64,000 nt of DNA from Nostoc edaphicum CCNP1411 (GCF_014023275.1 NZ_CP054698.1:6781001-6845000), one strand, 5' to 3'; shown: positions 8,859 to 17,836, counted from the first letter of the stretch. The notes: generated by a model from the letters alone, not told the origin. Program-made: numbers and translations.

Positions 8859-9045
8859 CGAATGGCACTAAGAAAAGATACAGCCCTTGTTCTGACTGCT
8901 TCCCAGCCTCCAGGCTGGGAATCCATTCTGGGAGGCTCCGCCTCCAGTAGCTTGAATTGAGGCAGAGCCTCTTTTAAATACATTCCCAGCCTGGAAGCTG
9001 GGAACGAGACGACACAAGCTTTTGGGCTTTTCTTAGTGTCATTCG
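8859..9045. mobile_element. MITE-like element B with 8-bp target duplication
   Basis: A 187-base non-coding element with 19-base terminal inverted repeats (CGAATGRCACTAAGAAAAG, one mismatch) and a perfect direct repeat TTAAAGAC immediately outside both ends (8851-8858 and 9046-9053). Inside are hairpins with CCCAGCCTCCAGGCTGGG and TCCCAGCCTGGAAGCTGGGA. The combination of terminal repeats and a target duplication is strong evidence of past transposition. No transposase is encoded. Confidence 0.85.
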
Positions 9046-9085
9046 TTAAAGACCCTTGTTATTTGTATATAGATAATTTGTATAG

Positions 9086-9541
9086 ATGAATTATTGGTTA
9101 ATGAAATCAGAACCAGAAGCCTATAGCATTGTTGACCTTCAACAGCAGAAAGAGACTATCTGGGACGGCGTTCGCAATTATCAAGCTCGCAACTTTTTGC
9201 GCCAAATGGATGAAGGAGACTTAGCTTTTTTCTATCATTCCAGCACTAATCCTCCCGGTATTGCTGGGTTAATGCGTGTAGTGAAAAAAGATATTGCTGA
9301 CCCGACTCAGTTTGATGCAGAAAGTAAATACTATGACCCGAAATCAAGTTCCGAATTACCTCGGTGGCAAACAGTTGTAGTGGAGTTTGTTGAGACTTTT
9401 TCTAATCCTATCTCGCTCTCAATACTCAAAGAGAAATTTAGCGCCGAAGAGTTAATGTTGGTGAGACAAGGAAATCGGTTATCAGTAATGCCTGTCCCTG
9501 AAGCAGTAGCTTTGAAGATTCTGGCGATGAAAACCTCTTAA
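9086..9541 (+). CDS. EVE domain-containing protein
   Basis: 151 residues, the complete length of a single-domain EVE (PUA-like) protein related to human THYN1. Motifs: MNYWLMKSEPEAYSIVDLQ at the N-terminus, TIWDGVRNYQARNFLRQM and GDLAFFYHSS, all diagnostic of the family, whose fold binds modified bases in nucleic acids. The cellular role in cyanobacteria is unknown. The gene starts 40 bases downstream of a MITE-like element, so its promoter may lie in or before that element. Confidence 0.9.
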   Translation: MNYWLMKSEPEAYSIVDLQQQKETIWDGVRNYQARNFLRQMDEGDLAFFYHSSTNPPGIAGLMRVVKKDIADPTQFDAESKYYDPKSSSELPRWQTVVVEFVETFSNPISLSILKEKFSAEELMLVRQGNRLSVMPVPEAVALKILAMKTS

Positions 9542-9570
9542 ACCTTGTCTACCTTGAGAACCGTAGTTTT

Positions 9571-9651
9571 GTAGGTTGGGTGCAGCGATAGCGTAACCCA
9601 ACATAAAATTTGGTGGTAATGTTGGGTTGCGTTTCACTCCACCCAACCTAC
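9571..9651. repeat. Long inverted repeat with GTAGGTTGGGT ends
   Basis: The arms GTAGGTTGGGT and ACCCAACCTAC enclose a second inner pair (GTAACCCAACAT and ATGTTGGGTTGC), so the 81-base stretch can fold into a long hairpin. This palindrome type is widespread in Nostoc genomes as I recall. It lies downstream of the EVE gene and could also end its transcript. Confidence 0.7.
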
Positions 9652-9819
9652 ATAAATATATCTTTTAAAAAACTCTAGGTTTCAACATAGATGAGGTTTA
9701 GTTAAAATAATTCGTAATGACGCTCCTGTGTCGCTACCGCTTCGCTAACGTAATTTGTAAAACATTTTTGAAGTAAGTTGATTAACTGGACATAATGTCG
9801 TGATTCGTTCTTGCTTACT

Positions 9820-10644
9820 TCACGCCCATTGCACAGGATCTAATTGATAGTAACGTTGCAGTTGCTCATAAAGTGCCGGATGCTTGGATAACAATTGGTG
9901 CGGTTTCTCAAAGAATGTCTCAGTCGCTACGGCGAAAAATTCTGCGGGATTTGTTGCGCCATAGCTATCCATTACCGTCTTTACACCTTGTAAAACATCA
10001 TTACAAAGTTGCTGATATGCTTCTGTCATCACCTTCGCCCAAATAGTATAGTCTGAGTTGTGTTGCAGTATAGGAACTCCTTCAGCTTTACCATTTTCTT
10101 GATCTAATTGATGGGCGAATTCATGAAGCACAACATTACGTCCATCTCTCCAGTTATTAGTGTCTTGTTTCACCTGTTCCCAAGACACTACTAATTGGTC
10201 ATTTGTCCACGATTCACCCAGTCTTGCTACACGCCTTTCCTCAACAACATATTTTCCGACAGAATTCGTTTCCTGAACAAAATAAGCATTAGGATATACC
10301 AGAATTGAACGAAGTTTGGGAAAGTACTGCCCACTTTCATTTAATAGGAGTAAACAGGCGATCGCAGCAATGGTCAGTTTCATTTCCTCCGTCACCTGTA
10401 ATCCTCTACAGCCAATAAATTGCTTTTCTGCTAAGAAAACTTGAATATGCCCCTGAAGTCGTCTGATTTCATTGGGAGAAAGATAGAGAAAGATGGGAAG
10501 ATTATTCTCAACAATGGCATTCCAAAGTGGAGGAAAAGGACGATTTTTCAGACGGTTTCTTCGCTTCTTGACTAGGATAGGATTGACTAAAATCCCAGTG
10601 ATGATCAGCCCAATAATGAGAAAGACAACTATTGTTTTAATCAT
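9820..10644 (-). CDS. MtfA-like zinc peptidase (M90 family), membrane-anchored
   Basis: 274 residues. One N-terminal transmembrane helix (about 3-24) precedes a soluble domain with the gluzincin motif HEFAHQLD (His174, Glu175, His178) and a downstream NPAEFFAVATETFFEKP segment whose Glu (about 235) is the likely third ligand. This matches the MtfA/M90 family, whose E. coli member binds the repressor Mlc and has aminopeptidase activity. Unlike E. coli MtfA, this protein is membrane-tethered. It is the last gene of a minus-strand trio, 50 bases behind the Hsp70-like gene, suggesting a shared function that is not described for either family as far as I know. Confidence 0.85.
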   Translation of the reverse strand: MIKTIVVFLIIGLIITGILVNPILVKKRRNRLKNRPFPPLWNAIVENNLPIFLYLSPNEIRRLQGHIQVFLAEKQFIGCRGLQVTEEMKLTIAAIACLLLLNESGQYFPKLRSILVYPNAYFVQETNSVGKYVVEERRVARLGESWTNDQLVVSWEQVKQDTNNWRDGRNVVLHEFAHQLDQENGKAEGVPILQHNSDYTIWAKVMTEAYQQLCNDVLQGVKTVMDSYGATNPAEFFAVATETFFEKPHQLLSKHPALYEQLQRYYQLDPVQWA

Positions 10645-10694
10645 TTTTTGAGCAGTTTACATAATAAAAACTATATTTACTGGTAATATCACTG

Positions 10695-12617
10695 TTATTG
10701 GATCAGAATTATACAAGATTGAACTTTAGTGGCAAGGGTTTTTTGCAGCCCTTGTTCAACTTTGACAATCAGTTTGTCAAAAGCCTCTTGATTTGCTGTC
10801 AATTGTTCTTGAAAAACTTTCTCTAACTCCGGCTTGATTTGCTCACACATATCCTCAATTTTTTTGTCATTCAAAAAACTCGAACGAATCCAACTAGGGA
10901 CATCCACATTTGTCTTGATTACTTCTTGAACACTCTTACGATTTAGCTCCATTCCTGCGGCCATAACCGAAGCCCCATATACTAGTGCAATAGGCCAGGT
11001 TAAATGCCCAGTTAGTATGAGAGTAATGATGCTAGCCACAGCGCCACCACCAATTACTACATTGACAATAAACGCTACTGTCTCAGCCAGGATAGCATCT
11101 CCAATTCGTAGCTCTGGGTTAACAAAATTTGGATCAATACTATCCTCAAATCTTAAGCTGCTTCTAGGTATCTGAAATTTTCGACATATTGGATCGGTTT
11201 GTGCAGCTAAATCTGGTTGGATTTTATTACTAAACCAATAAGCACATTGATAATTAATTATCTGCATAGCAATATCGCTTTTGAGCCACTGTTCTGCTCG
11301 ACTGAACAAAGATGTTTCCAAATCTGCTAAAGTCCGTATTTTGTTTTTTTGCCAATCTTTTAAACCTGGTTTAACTGCGTTGATAATCAAGCCATCTGTC
11401 AAAGGTTTAGTTAGTGATTCGATTAACTCCGGGATATGCTTTTCAATCAAGCCTTTAAGCTTATTTGAGGTAAATAGTTTGTTGACTTCTTGTTTAAAAG
11501 CAGCAGCACGTAGATCCCATCGTCCTACTCGTGCTAAACCCAGTGCAATGCAGCGTTCCGGTTCTGGATCAGGGCGAAGCAGTGTTTCTGGTTCAGGAAA
11601 CATTTCCTGACAAAGAACGTGCGTGAACTTCATGCGAGATGCACCGCCAGTCATCAGTAAAAGTTTCGGCACAATTCCAAGTTTTTCTAGCTTTTCTTTC
11701 GCCTCAGTTAAAGAGTCGCGAAATGATTTAATCCAACTATGATTTTCCAGTTCCGGTAAGGGTTGATTTAAAATTTCCTCCATGATCAATTTATTGACTT
11801 GGGGAATAAAATAAATCTGTTCGTTGATCGACTCGAAGCCACGCGCAAAGGATTCAGGATCGCTGTATAGCTGTTCATTAGAAAAGTAATCTTCTTTAGC
11901 TTTGCGGCAAGCCAGTTCACAACGAGCTTGGTGATGGGGATATTCCTTAAATACTTTTTCCAGTAATGCTTTTTGTTCGTGGTTGGCGAGAGTCCGGGCA
12001 AAAATAGCTTTGTCAATTAGAGATGCACCTAAAGTATTACTCCCGAAATCGATGGGAATCTCTTCTAAACTCTTAACCAGAGTAAAATCTGTGGTTGAAG
12101 AACCAATATCGACAATTAGCACCGATCCAACAAGTTTGTCATACTCCAACTTCCCAGCTTCCTTGGCTTGCATGAAAGCAGCCCGTGATTCGGGTACAAC
12201 ATTTAGTTGGGGAATGCCAGCTTCTTGAAGTAGCTTTTGGTATTCGGTGCGATCGCTAACTGTCCATCCTGAAGGGCAACCAATGTAAAAATAGCTACCT
12301 TCACCACCTTCAAGTTGTTTACTTTCTTTCAAAAGGCGGTAGTAGGTTGCCACAAAAGTGCTAATTGTTTCCCGATATTTGGGATCGTTGTTGGGTTTTT
12401 GCTTGAATGAAATTGTCAGCTGAGTAACGCCAGCTTGAATTAATGCCTGTTCGCCGACAAGATAACCGAGTTTGGGATGCCAACCCAGGGCTGTAATTTG
12501 GTTTTTCTTGTTATTAATCTCCAGCATTTGCGGAGGTTCGATGCTTTCCACGATGGCTTTCGCTACAGCCGTTTCACCGTGTCCCAAATCAAAACCGATT
12601 GTTTCTAAAATTTCCAT
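10695..12617 (-). CDS. Hsp70/actin-fold ATPase with C-terminal membrane hairpin
   Basis: 640 residues. The N-terminal half has the actin/Hsp70 ATPase motifs: phosphate-1 FDLGHGETAVAK (about 9-20), phosphate-2 VDIGSSTTDFTLV (169-181) and the adenosine motif LLMTGGASRMK (320-330). No canonical Hsp70 substrate-binding domain follows. Instead there is an alpha-helical region and a pair of hydrophobic helices (about 511-558) with a Gly-rich turn, then a charged helical tail. The architecture suggests an ATPase that acts at a membrane. It starts 14 bases after the upstream two-TM coiled-coil gene, so the two are very probably co-transcribed, with an MtfA-like peptidase following. No specific function is known to me. 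Confidence 0.75.
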   Translation of the reverse strand: MEILETIGFDLGHGETAVAKAIVESIEPPQMLEINNKKNQITALGWHPKLGYLVGEQALIQAGVTQLTISFKQKPNNDPKYRETISTFVATYYRLLKESKQLEGGEGSYFYIGCPSGWTVSDRTEYQKLLQEAGIPQLNVVPESRAAFMQAKEAGKLEYDKLVGSVLIVDIGSSTTDFTLVKSLEEIPIDFGSNTLGASLIDKAIFARTLANHEQKALLEKVFKEYPHHQARCELACRKAKEDYFSNEQLYSDPESFARGFESINEQIYFIPQVNKLIMEEILNQPLPELENHSWIKSFRDSLTEAKEKLEKLGIVPKLLLMTGGASRMKFTHVLCQEMFPEPETLLRPDPEPERCIALGLARVGRWDLRAAAFKQEVNKLFTSNKLKGLIEKHIPELIESLTKPLTDGLIINAVKPGLKDWQKNKIRTLADLETSLFSRAEQWLKSDIAMQIINYQCAYWFSNKIQPDLAAQTDPICRKFQIPRSSLRFEDSIDPNFVNPELRIGDAILAETVAFIVNVVIGGGAVASIITLILTGHLTWPIALVYGASVMAAGMELNRKSVQEVIKTNVDVPSWIRSSFLNDKKIEDMCEQIKPELEKVFQEQLTANQEAFDKLIVKVEQGLQKTLATKVQSCIILIQ

Positions 12618-12631
12618 ACCCTTATTGTCTA

Positions 12632-13591
12632 TTATTCTCTAGAAGAAGAATACGCTGGCTCAATTACCCTACCGCGTCTAATTAAGCGATCGCCTTTCAA
12701 CAAAGCCGGCGTTAGAGTCACGTGTTCTTTGGTATCGGGGTCGATACTTGGCTCAAAGTCAAAATACTCGCGATCGCTATTTGCTCGGTAAATTTGAGCG
12801 TTAATTCCCTGAGACATTAAAATCTGTGGCAGAAGTTTCGCCAGTTCATGAGCCATTTGGGGTTTATCAAGTTTGGATGCGCCCACTAGTCTTTGGAGAA
12901 AATTCAATAGCTCTGGCAATTCTTCTATTGCTAAGTCGCCTTCATGTTTATTTGATTCTTCTACTCTAGCTACTGCTAGGTCGATAGTGTTGAGAGCATC
13001 GCCAAGATGATCTAGAAATACTTTGCTATCAACCCTAAGAATCGGTTGAGGTAATTCCAATAGTCCTTCAGATATAGAATTATTTTGCTGATTCTTTAAT
13101 TCAAGTTGAAGTACAATTTCTAATCCTATAAGTAGAGAAGTTAATAAGATAGCCATCCACGCACCTGGGGTAGTTTTAGTTAAGGAAAACAACGAACCTA
13201 AGATGCCTATATAAATTAGTCCCTTTAGCAGTTTCAGAATTAATCTGCTGCTAAACAACTTTGTACTTGGGTTAGTAATTTGTCTTTGTTCTGTTGGAGC
13301 AACTTGAAGGTAGTTAGCCGCAGCCAGAGTGGCGATAGATTGCCGCAGCGTATCCAGGAAAAAGGAAGCTAGACGAACTTGAGCCAAATTAAGCTTTTCA
13401 ATGTAAATTCTTTCGAGATTATCGAGTCGGTTTTGAACCAGTTTAACTATTTGCTCAATGCCGATTGTATTATCAATATCTGTCTGGAGTTGGTTGCGTT
13501 CTTCGCTAAAAAGTGAAGTAATTGTTTTCATTGCGTTGACTAAGACTTTAACGTTATTAATTAGGAGTGAAATGAACAATCGTTTTTTCAT
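12632..13591 (-). CDS. Two-TM coiled-coil protein of unknown function
   Basis: 319 residues, with no family recognised. Residues about 30-95 form an amphipathic helical region, a probable coiled coil (NRLDNLERIYIEKLNLAQ). Two hydrophobic helices follow (about 119-137 and 143-162), then a cytoplasmic helical domain of some 150 residues with an acidic stretch (HEGDLAIEELPELLNF) and a mixed beta tail. An alternative start at Met21 (13531) is possible and would remove a short hydrophobic N-terminus. It is first in the trio with the Hsp70-like ATPase (14-base gap) and MtfA-like peptidase, and could be the membrane partner or scaffold of the ATPase (inference from context). Confidence 0.65.
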   Translation of the reverse strand: MKKRLFISLLINNVKVLVNAMKTITSLFSEERNQLQTDIDNTIGIEQIVKLVQNRLDNLERIYIEKLNLAQVRLASFFLDTLRQSIATLAAANYLQVAPTEQRQITNPSTKLFSSRLILKLLKGLIYIGILGSLFSLTKTTPGAWMAILLTSLLIGLEIVLQLELKNQQNNSISEGLLELPQPILRVDSKVFLDHLGDALNTIDLAVARVEESNKHEGDLAIEELPELLNFLQRLVGASKLDKPQMAHELAKLLPQILMSQGINAQIYRANSDREYFDFEPSIDPDTKEHVTLTPALLKGDRLIRRGRVIEPAYSSSRE

Positions 13592-13686
13592 TTCACCCTG
13601 TAATCACATAATTACGAAATAATTCATAATTCCTAATTATGAATTAAGTTGATTGCAAATTACTACCCATCAGAAGGAGTAAGAGA

Positions 13687-14478
13687 ATGTTTATCTGCGT
13701 CATTGCAGACTACGGTACAGGAGATCCGGCATTTACAGAAGTCACACAACGTCTGCTGATGACTTTTCCCCATGCCCAAATTTATTTGCTTTCGGTTCCA
13801 GCATTCAGTACCTTAGCAACGGGATTCTGGATTGCCCAACTAGGACTTAATCCAGGCCCTAGCGATCGCCTAATTTATCACAACTGTGCGCCTCGTCAGG
13901 ACGATCCTGAAGCCCGTCGAGACAATGAAGGTGAAGGACTAACTTATGCCCTTTTATCCAATGGTGTAAAAGTAGTGGGTGTGAATGCAGGCTACACCCT
14001 CTCCTTTATCAAAGACCATACAAAGGAGTTGCGAGTGGTCAACGTTTCTCGTGGTGGTTCGCAGTTTCGCTCACGGGATGTGTTTCCTCCGGCTGCGGCG
14101 GCCATTATGAATGAAGATTTTAGCCTTTTGGGAGATAGCTTGAAGAGTGAGCAAATCCCAGATGTTCCACCAGATCGAATTGCCTGGATTGATGGCTACG
14201 GCAACATCAAAACAACTATTGGGGCCCATACACTTAACTTGGAGCCTCAAAGCAAGATCGTGATCCGCATTGGAGATGTGGTCAGCGATGCAGTATATTC
14301 TGATGGCAGCTTCAAGGTATCTGAAGGAACTTTAGCCTTTGCTCCTGGTAGTTCCGGTTGGTCAAGAGGCGACTCAGGGGAACCATTGCGCTTTTTAGAG
14401 TTGTTTCTGCGAGGAGGGAGTGCTTGGGAGCGCTTTGGCCGTCCCCGTGTGAATCAGCAAGTAACTCGAATTGCCTAA
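13687..14478 (+). CDS. DUF62 / SAM hydroxide adenosyltransferase family protein
   Basis: 263 residues. It begins with FICVIADYGTGDPAFTEV, matching the TDFG-x-D SAM-binding start of the DUF62 (chlorinase/fluorinase/SAM hydrolase) superfamily, and continues with GVNAGYTLSFIKDH and the C-terminal barrel signature IAWIDGYGNIKTTI and LAFAPGSSGW. Family members convert SAM and water or hydroxide to adenosine and methionine. The N-terminal motif departs from the consensus (ADYGTGD instead of TDFGxxD), placing it in a divergent cyanobacterial group, so activity is less certain than the fold. A clear Shine-Dalgarno (AGAAGGAG) lies about ten bases before the ATG. The gene stands alone. Confidence 0.8.
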   Translation: MFICVIADYGTGDPAFTEVTQRLLMTFPHAQIYLLSVPAFSTLATGFWIAQLGLNPGPSDRLIYHNCAPRQDDPEARRDNEGEGLTYALLSNGVKVVGVNAGYTLSFIKDHTKELRVVNVSRGGSQFRSRDVFPPAAAAIMNEDFSLLGDSLKSEQIPDVPPDRIAWIDGYGNIKTTIGAHTLNLEPQSKIVIRIGDVVSDAVYSDGSFKVSEGTLAFAPGSSGWSRGDSGEPLRFLELFLRGGSAWERFGRPRVNQQVTRIA

Positions 14479-14516
14479 AATCGATCGCCCCCAGAAATTC
14501 TAAAAGAAAACTCTTG

Positions 14517-14640
14517 AAGAAGAATTCAGAAGTCAAAATGGGCTAAACGCCCCGCTACCGCTAACAGGAGTCAGAATCAATCAGTCGCGGGTCGTACAGA
14601 ATTCATTCTGAATTCTGACTCCTGACTCCTGAATTCTGTT
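14517..14640. repeat. GAATTCAG/GAGTCAG-type tandem repeats
   Basis: Units of AATTCTGACTCCTG and the reverse GAGTCAGAATCAAT occur on both sides of a GTCGCGGGTCGTAC core. The same repeat type reappears at 17605-17652 and 43817-43935. It is non-coding. Confidence 0.6.
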
Positions 14641-14678
14641 CGATAAACTACCAAATCAAATCCACTCCCCCACGCCTT

Positions 14679-14707
14679 ACAGATAAACACTATCTATGTT
14701 TATCTGT
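14679..14707. promoter_or_regulatory. Perfect inverted repeat in the photolyase leader
   Basis: ACAGATAAACA and TGTTTATCTGT form a perfect 11-base inverted repeat around a seven-base spacer. It ends 14 bases before the GTG start (26 before the ATG). It may be a regulator binding site or an mRNA hairpin close to the ribosome-binding region. Confidence 0.5.
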
Positions 14708-14721
14708 AGGTATGGGTATTA

Positions 14722-16233
14722 GTGGTACTAACAATGACAATTGGGGTTTGGATATTAGGCGACCAACTTTGGGTAAAACAAGCAGCTTTAGAAAGTTGTT
14801 TTCATCAGGAAAATGTGCCTGTAATTTTGATCGAGTCATTGCATCATATTCAAGTAAGACCTTACCATCGGCAAAAGTTAGTCTTACTTTGGTCGGCAAT
14901 GAGGCATTTTGCCCAAGAGTTGCGACAACTAAAATATTCAGTCACATACAAAATAGCTGAAGATTTTAAAACACCACTCCAAGAATGGATTAGGGAAAAT
15001 AAAATTACTCAGTTGCGGGTGATGACACCGAATGATCTACCATTCACCCAAATGATTCAAAGTTTAGAACTCTTTTGTACAATCACTTTGATTCCTAACA
15101 ATCATTTTTTGTGGAGTACAGAAGAATTCAATAATTGGGCGTCAGGTCGTAAGCGCTTGTTAATGGAAGACTTTTATCGGGAAGGAAGGCGACGTTTCCA
15201 AATTTTAATGGAGAAAGATAAACCAGTTGGTGGACAGTGGAATTTAGATAAAGAAAATCGTCAACCACCCAAAGGTAAATTAAATACACCACCTGCACAA
15301 TGGTTTGAACCAGACGAAATTACTCTCGATGTCATTGATCAAGTTAATTCTCTTACTTGCCCAACTTATGGGGAAATAAAACCTTTTCGCTGGGGGATAA
15401 ATCGCCAACACGCACTTCAAGTATTAGATTGGTTTATTCAAAACCGTCTACCGAATTTTGGCCCCTATCAAGATGCAATGGTAACGGGAGAAGAAACAAT
15501 GTGGCACGCGCTACTTTCTCCTTATTTGAATATCGGTTTACTCCAACCGATGGAAGTAATTCAAGCTGTAGAACAAGCATATTTCCAACAGCAATTGCCT
15601 TTAAATAGTGTGGAAGGTTTCATTCGTCAGCTGTTGGGTTGGCGAGAATATATGCACGGCATCTATCACTATATAGATGCAGATTACTCAGATAAAAATT
15701 GGTTTAACCACACACAACCGCTCCCGGAATTTTTCTGGACAAGTAGAACCGAAATGAATTGTCTACACCAGATTCTTACGCAAGTGGAACGTACTGGCTA
15801 CGCTCATCATATTCAACGGCTAATGGTGTTGAGTAATTTTGCTTTGATTGCCGGACTTTCACCACAATCTGTAGAAAACTGGTTCCACGCAGTGTTTATT
15901 GATGCTTATGACTGGGTAATGCAGACAAATGTCATTGGTATGGGTTTATTTGCTGATGGAGGTGTGTTGGCATCTAAACCCTATGCTGCTTCTGCTAACT
16001 ATATAAATAAAATGAGTGACTATTGCAAAAGTTGTGTTTATAACCATAAGGAACGTGTAGGTAAAAATGCTTGTCCGTTCAACTTCTTCTATTGGGATTT
16101 TCTTGACAGACACCGCCAACAACTACAGTCTCAAGGAAGGATGAGTTTTATTTTAAAGAATTTGGATAAAATGTCTGCTGAAGAATTACAGTCTATCCGC
16201 CAACAAGCCCAAGATTGGCACGCCCAGTCGTAG
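14722..16233 (+). CDS. Iron-sulfur bacterial cryptochrome/photolyase (FeS-BCP, PhrB-like)
   Basis: About 503 residues from GTG 14722, or 499 from the more conventional ATG at 14734. The N-terminus TIGVWILGDQLW and the region GEETMWHALLSPYLNIGLL match the prokaryotic (6-4) photolyase group. Four cysteines fall at residues 347, 435, 438 and 451; these spacings (88, 3, 13) equal those of the [4Fe-4S] ligands Cys350, 438, 441 and 454 of Agrobacterium PhrB as I remember them. The protein should bind FAD and an iron-sulfur cluster and repair (6-4) photoproducts with blue light. The gene has its own leader with an inverted repeat and is followed by a small unknown gene. Confidence 0.88.
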   Translation: MVLTMTIGVWILGDQLWVKQAALESCFHQENVPVILIESLHHIQVRPYHRQKLVLLWSAMRHFAQELRQLKYSVTYKIAEDFKTPLQEWIRENKITQLRVMTPNDLPFTQMIQSLELFCTITLIPNNHFLWSTEEFNNWASGRKRLLMEDFYREGRRRFQILMEKDKPVGGQWNLDKENRQPPKGKLNTPPAQWFEPDEITLDVIDQVNSLTCPTYGEIKPFRWGINRQHALQVLDWFIQNRLPNFGPYQDAMVTGEETMWHALLSPYLNIGLLQPMEVIQAVEQAYFQQQLPLNSVEGFIRQLLGWREYMHGIYHYIDADYSDKNWFNHTQPLPEFFWTSRTEMNCLHQILTQVERTGYAHHIQRLMVLSNFALIAGLSPQSVENWFHAVFIDAYDWVMQTNVIGMGLFADGGVLASKPYAASANYINKMSDYCKSCVYNHKERVGKNACPFNFFYWDFLDRHRQQLQSQGRMSFILKNLDKMSAEELQSIRQQAQDWHAQS

Positions 16234-16287
16234 TGTATCGTAAGGTATTCAGAGCTAGTCACTTATCAGTACGGTAGAGGTACTTAA

Positions 16288-16494
16288 ATGACAAAAACAA
16301 CCGAGAACACATTTGGTTCAGGGATGACTAATGAAGATTGGTTTAACTTAGGAAAATCTGATGCTTGGGCTGGAAAAGCTAAATTGGCACCAGAAGAAGA
16401 TTCTCAAGCTGCTAGTATGTACGACCTGGGTTACTGCGAGGGAAAAATTAAACGGCCGCCAACTGAAATTAGTCAGTCTGCTACAGCCCTTTGA
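16288..16494 (+). CDS. Small conserved hypothetical protein
   Basis: 68 residues; not assigned to a family. It is soluble and acidic, with no signal or membrane segment. The pattern MTNEDWFNLGKSDAWAGKAK, followed by MYDLGYCEGKI, repeats the idea of an aromatic-Gly-Lys helix and looks like a compact domain. It follows the photolyase gene by 54 bases on the same strand and may share its transcript, although nothing in the sequence links it to DNA repair. Confidence 0.6.
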   Translation: MTKTTENTFGSGMTNEDWFNLGKSDAWAGKAKLAPEEDSQAASMYDLGYCEGKIKRPPTEISQSATAL

Positions 16495-16498
16495 TATC

Positions 16499-16705
16499 TT
16501 GTTAACCCAGATCCTTGAAAATGAAGAAGATTTGGCAGACTATCCTGAGAAAATTTTGCGTGGTATAGCTTATAAATTTGGTAATAATAGCTACGAGTAT
16601 CAGATGGCTGGAGGTACTCGTAAAAGCGCTCGCAAGCGTATTGTGCGTCAAAGTAAGTGTGGTTTCTGCTCTCGGTCAACCTGCTTCTACTGGTTTGCAA
16701 ATTAA
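16499..16705 (+). CDS. Possible short ORF or gene remnant
   Basis: An open frame from TTG 16499 to a TAA encodes 68 residues. It includes a protein-like stretch (QILENEEDLADYPEKILRG) followed by a basic Cys-containing tail. No convincing Shine-Dalgarno is visible and no family is recognised. It may be the decayed end of a gene, or chance. No other feature is seen in 16706-16826 except two HIP1 octamers. Confidence 0.25.
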   Translation: MLTQILENEEDLADYPEKILRGIAYKFGNNSYEYQMAGGTRKSARKRIVRQSKCGFCSRSTCFYWFAN

Positions 16706-16826
16706 ATAGGATATCGCACACTTCTTTCCGGGATGAAGCGATCGCCTTTATCGAGCTTGGGGTTTAGATTGAGGCGATCGCTTAATATAAAAATATCCGC
16801 AACGCCCAGCCAATAGGTGAAAAGCT

Positions 16827-17594
16827 ATGTCAGAAACTATCCTAGCTGCACCAGATATTCAACTCCCACCCACCCAAGCAGAATTACCCTATGATGACGG
16901 TATCCCAATGGAAAGCGCACGCCATAAAGCCCAGATGGACTTGCTCATAGATGCTCTGATACCTTGGTTGTCAGAACGAGAGGATGGGTTTATTGGCGGT
17001 AATATGTTTGTTTACTACAGTCTGGCGCAGGTGCGAAACAAAGACTTTAAAGGGCCAGACTTTTTTGCTGTGTTGGGAGTCCCTAAAGGAGAACGGCGCA
17101 GTTGGGTAGTTTGGGAAGAGGGAAAAGCACCAGATGTAGTTATTGAGTTACTTTCTGACAGCACAGCCCAAGCAGACAAAAACTTCAAAAAGCTAATTTA
17201 TCAAAATCAAATGCGTGTACCAGAATATTTTTGGTATGACCCTTTTAATCCTGATGATTTGGCTGGTTTCTCTAATGACAAAGGAGTTTATCAACCCATT
17301 GCCGCAAATGCTCAAAATCAGTTGGTGAGTCAATCTTTAGGGTTAGCATTGCAGCTTTGGCAGGGAAATTATAAAGGTATTGATGCTACTTGGTTACGCT
17401 GGGCAATGTCGTTAGGAGAATTACTGCCAACTCCTGAAGAAAAGGAACGCCAAAGGGCAGACCAAGAACGCCAAAGGGCAGACAAGGCAGAATCACAGTT
17501 ATTACAAACTGCACGCAACTTACTTGAGTCTGGGATGACAATCGAACAGGTAGCTAGGTTAACAGGTTTGAATAAATCGGAAATAGAAACGTAG
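16827..17594 (+). CDS. Uma2 family (DUF820) PD-(D/E)XK-fold protein
   Basis: 255 residues of the longer Uma2 subtype. Core motifs are KGPDFFAVLGV (acidic residue), PDVVIELLSDSTAQADKN (E of the ExxS motif) and NQMRVPEYFWYDPF. The C-terminal tail has two direct copies of an ERQRAD heptad-type unit and ends in a DNA-binding-like helix (MTIEQVARLTGLNKSEIE), typical of this subtype. The unit repeat is also evident in DNA (CGCCAAAGGGCAGAC twice, near 17450-17482). No functional partner is adjacent. Confidence 0.85.
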   Translation: MSETILAAPDIQLPPTQAELPYDDGIPMESARHKAQMDLLIDALIPWLSEREDGFIGGNMFVYYSLAQVRNKDFKGPDFFAVLGVPKGERRSWVVWEEGKAPDVVIELLSDSTAQADKNFKKLIYQNQMRVPEYFWYDPFNPDDLAGFSNDKGVYQPIAANAQNQLVSQSLGLALQLWQGNYKGIDATWLRWAMSLGELLPTPEEKERQRADQERQRADKAESQLLQTARNLLESGMTIEQVARLTGLNKSEIET

Positions 17595-17604
17595 AACTTA
17601 GAGC

Positions 17605-17652
17605 AGAATTCAGAATTCAGGAGTCAGAATTCAGGAGTTAGAATTCAGAATA
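17605..17652. repeat. GAATTCAGGAGTCA-type tandem repeat
   Basis: Repeated AATTCAG and GAGTCAG/GAGTTAG units just downstream of the Uma2 stop codon, the same type as at 14517-14640 and 43817-43935. Confidence 0.65.
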
Positions 17653-17836
17653 TTTAGAATACAGTTGAGGCAAAAAAGCGATCGCCCCAGTCGCTAAAGG
17701 TTGCATAGCTATCTTTTACTCAGTCTTCTTTAGAAGACTTTAGCTATTAGCCTCAGAATTCATTCTGAGGCGATTGTGGCAAAGAGTGCAATATCTGAAG
17801 ATAGTTTAAAAGCTGGTACAAAAGTATATAAAATTC

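Noticed and set aside
16361..16498. First part of a 114-residue plus-strand frame
   Set aside because: It is an out-of-frame shadow of the 68-residue gene at 16288-16494; only the part after 16499 is kept as a weak candidate.
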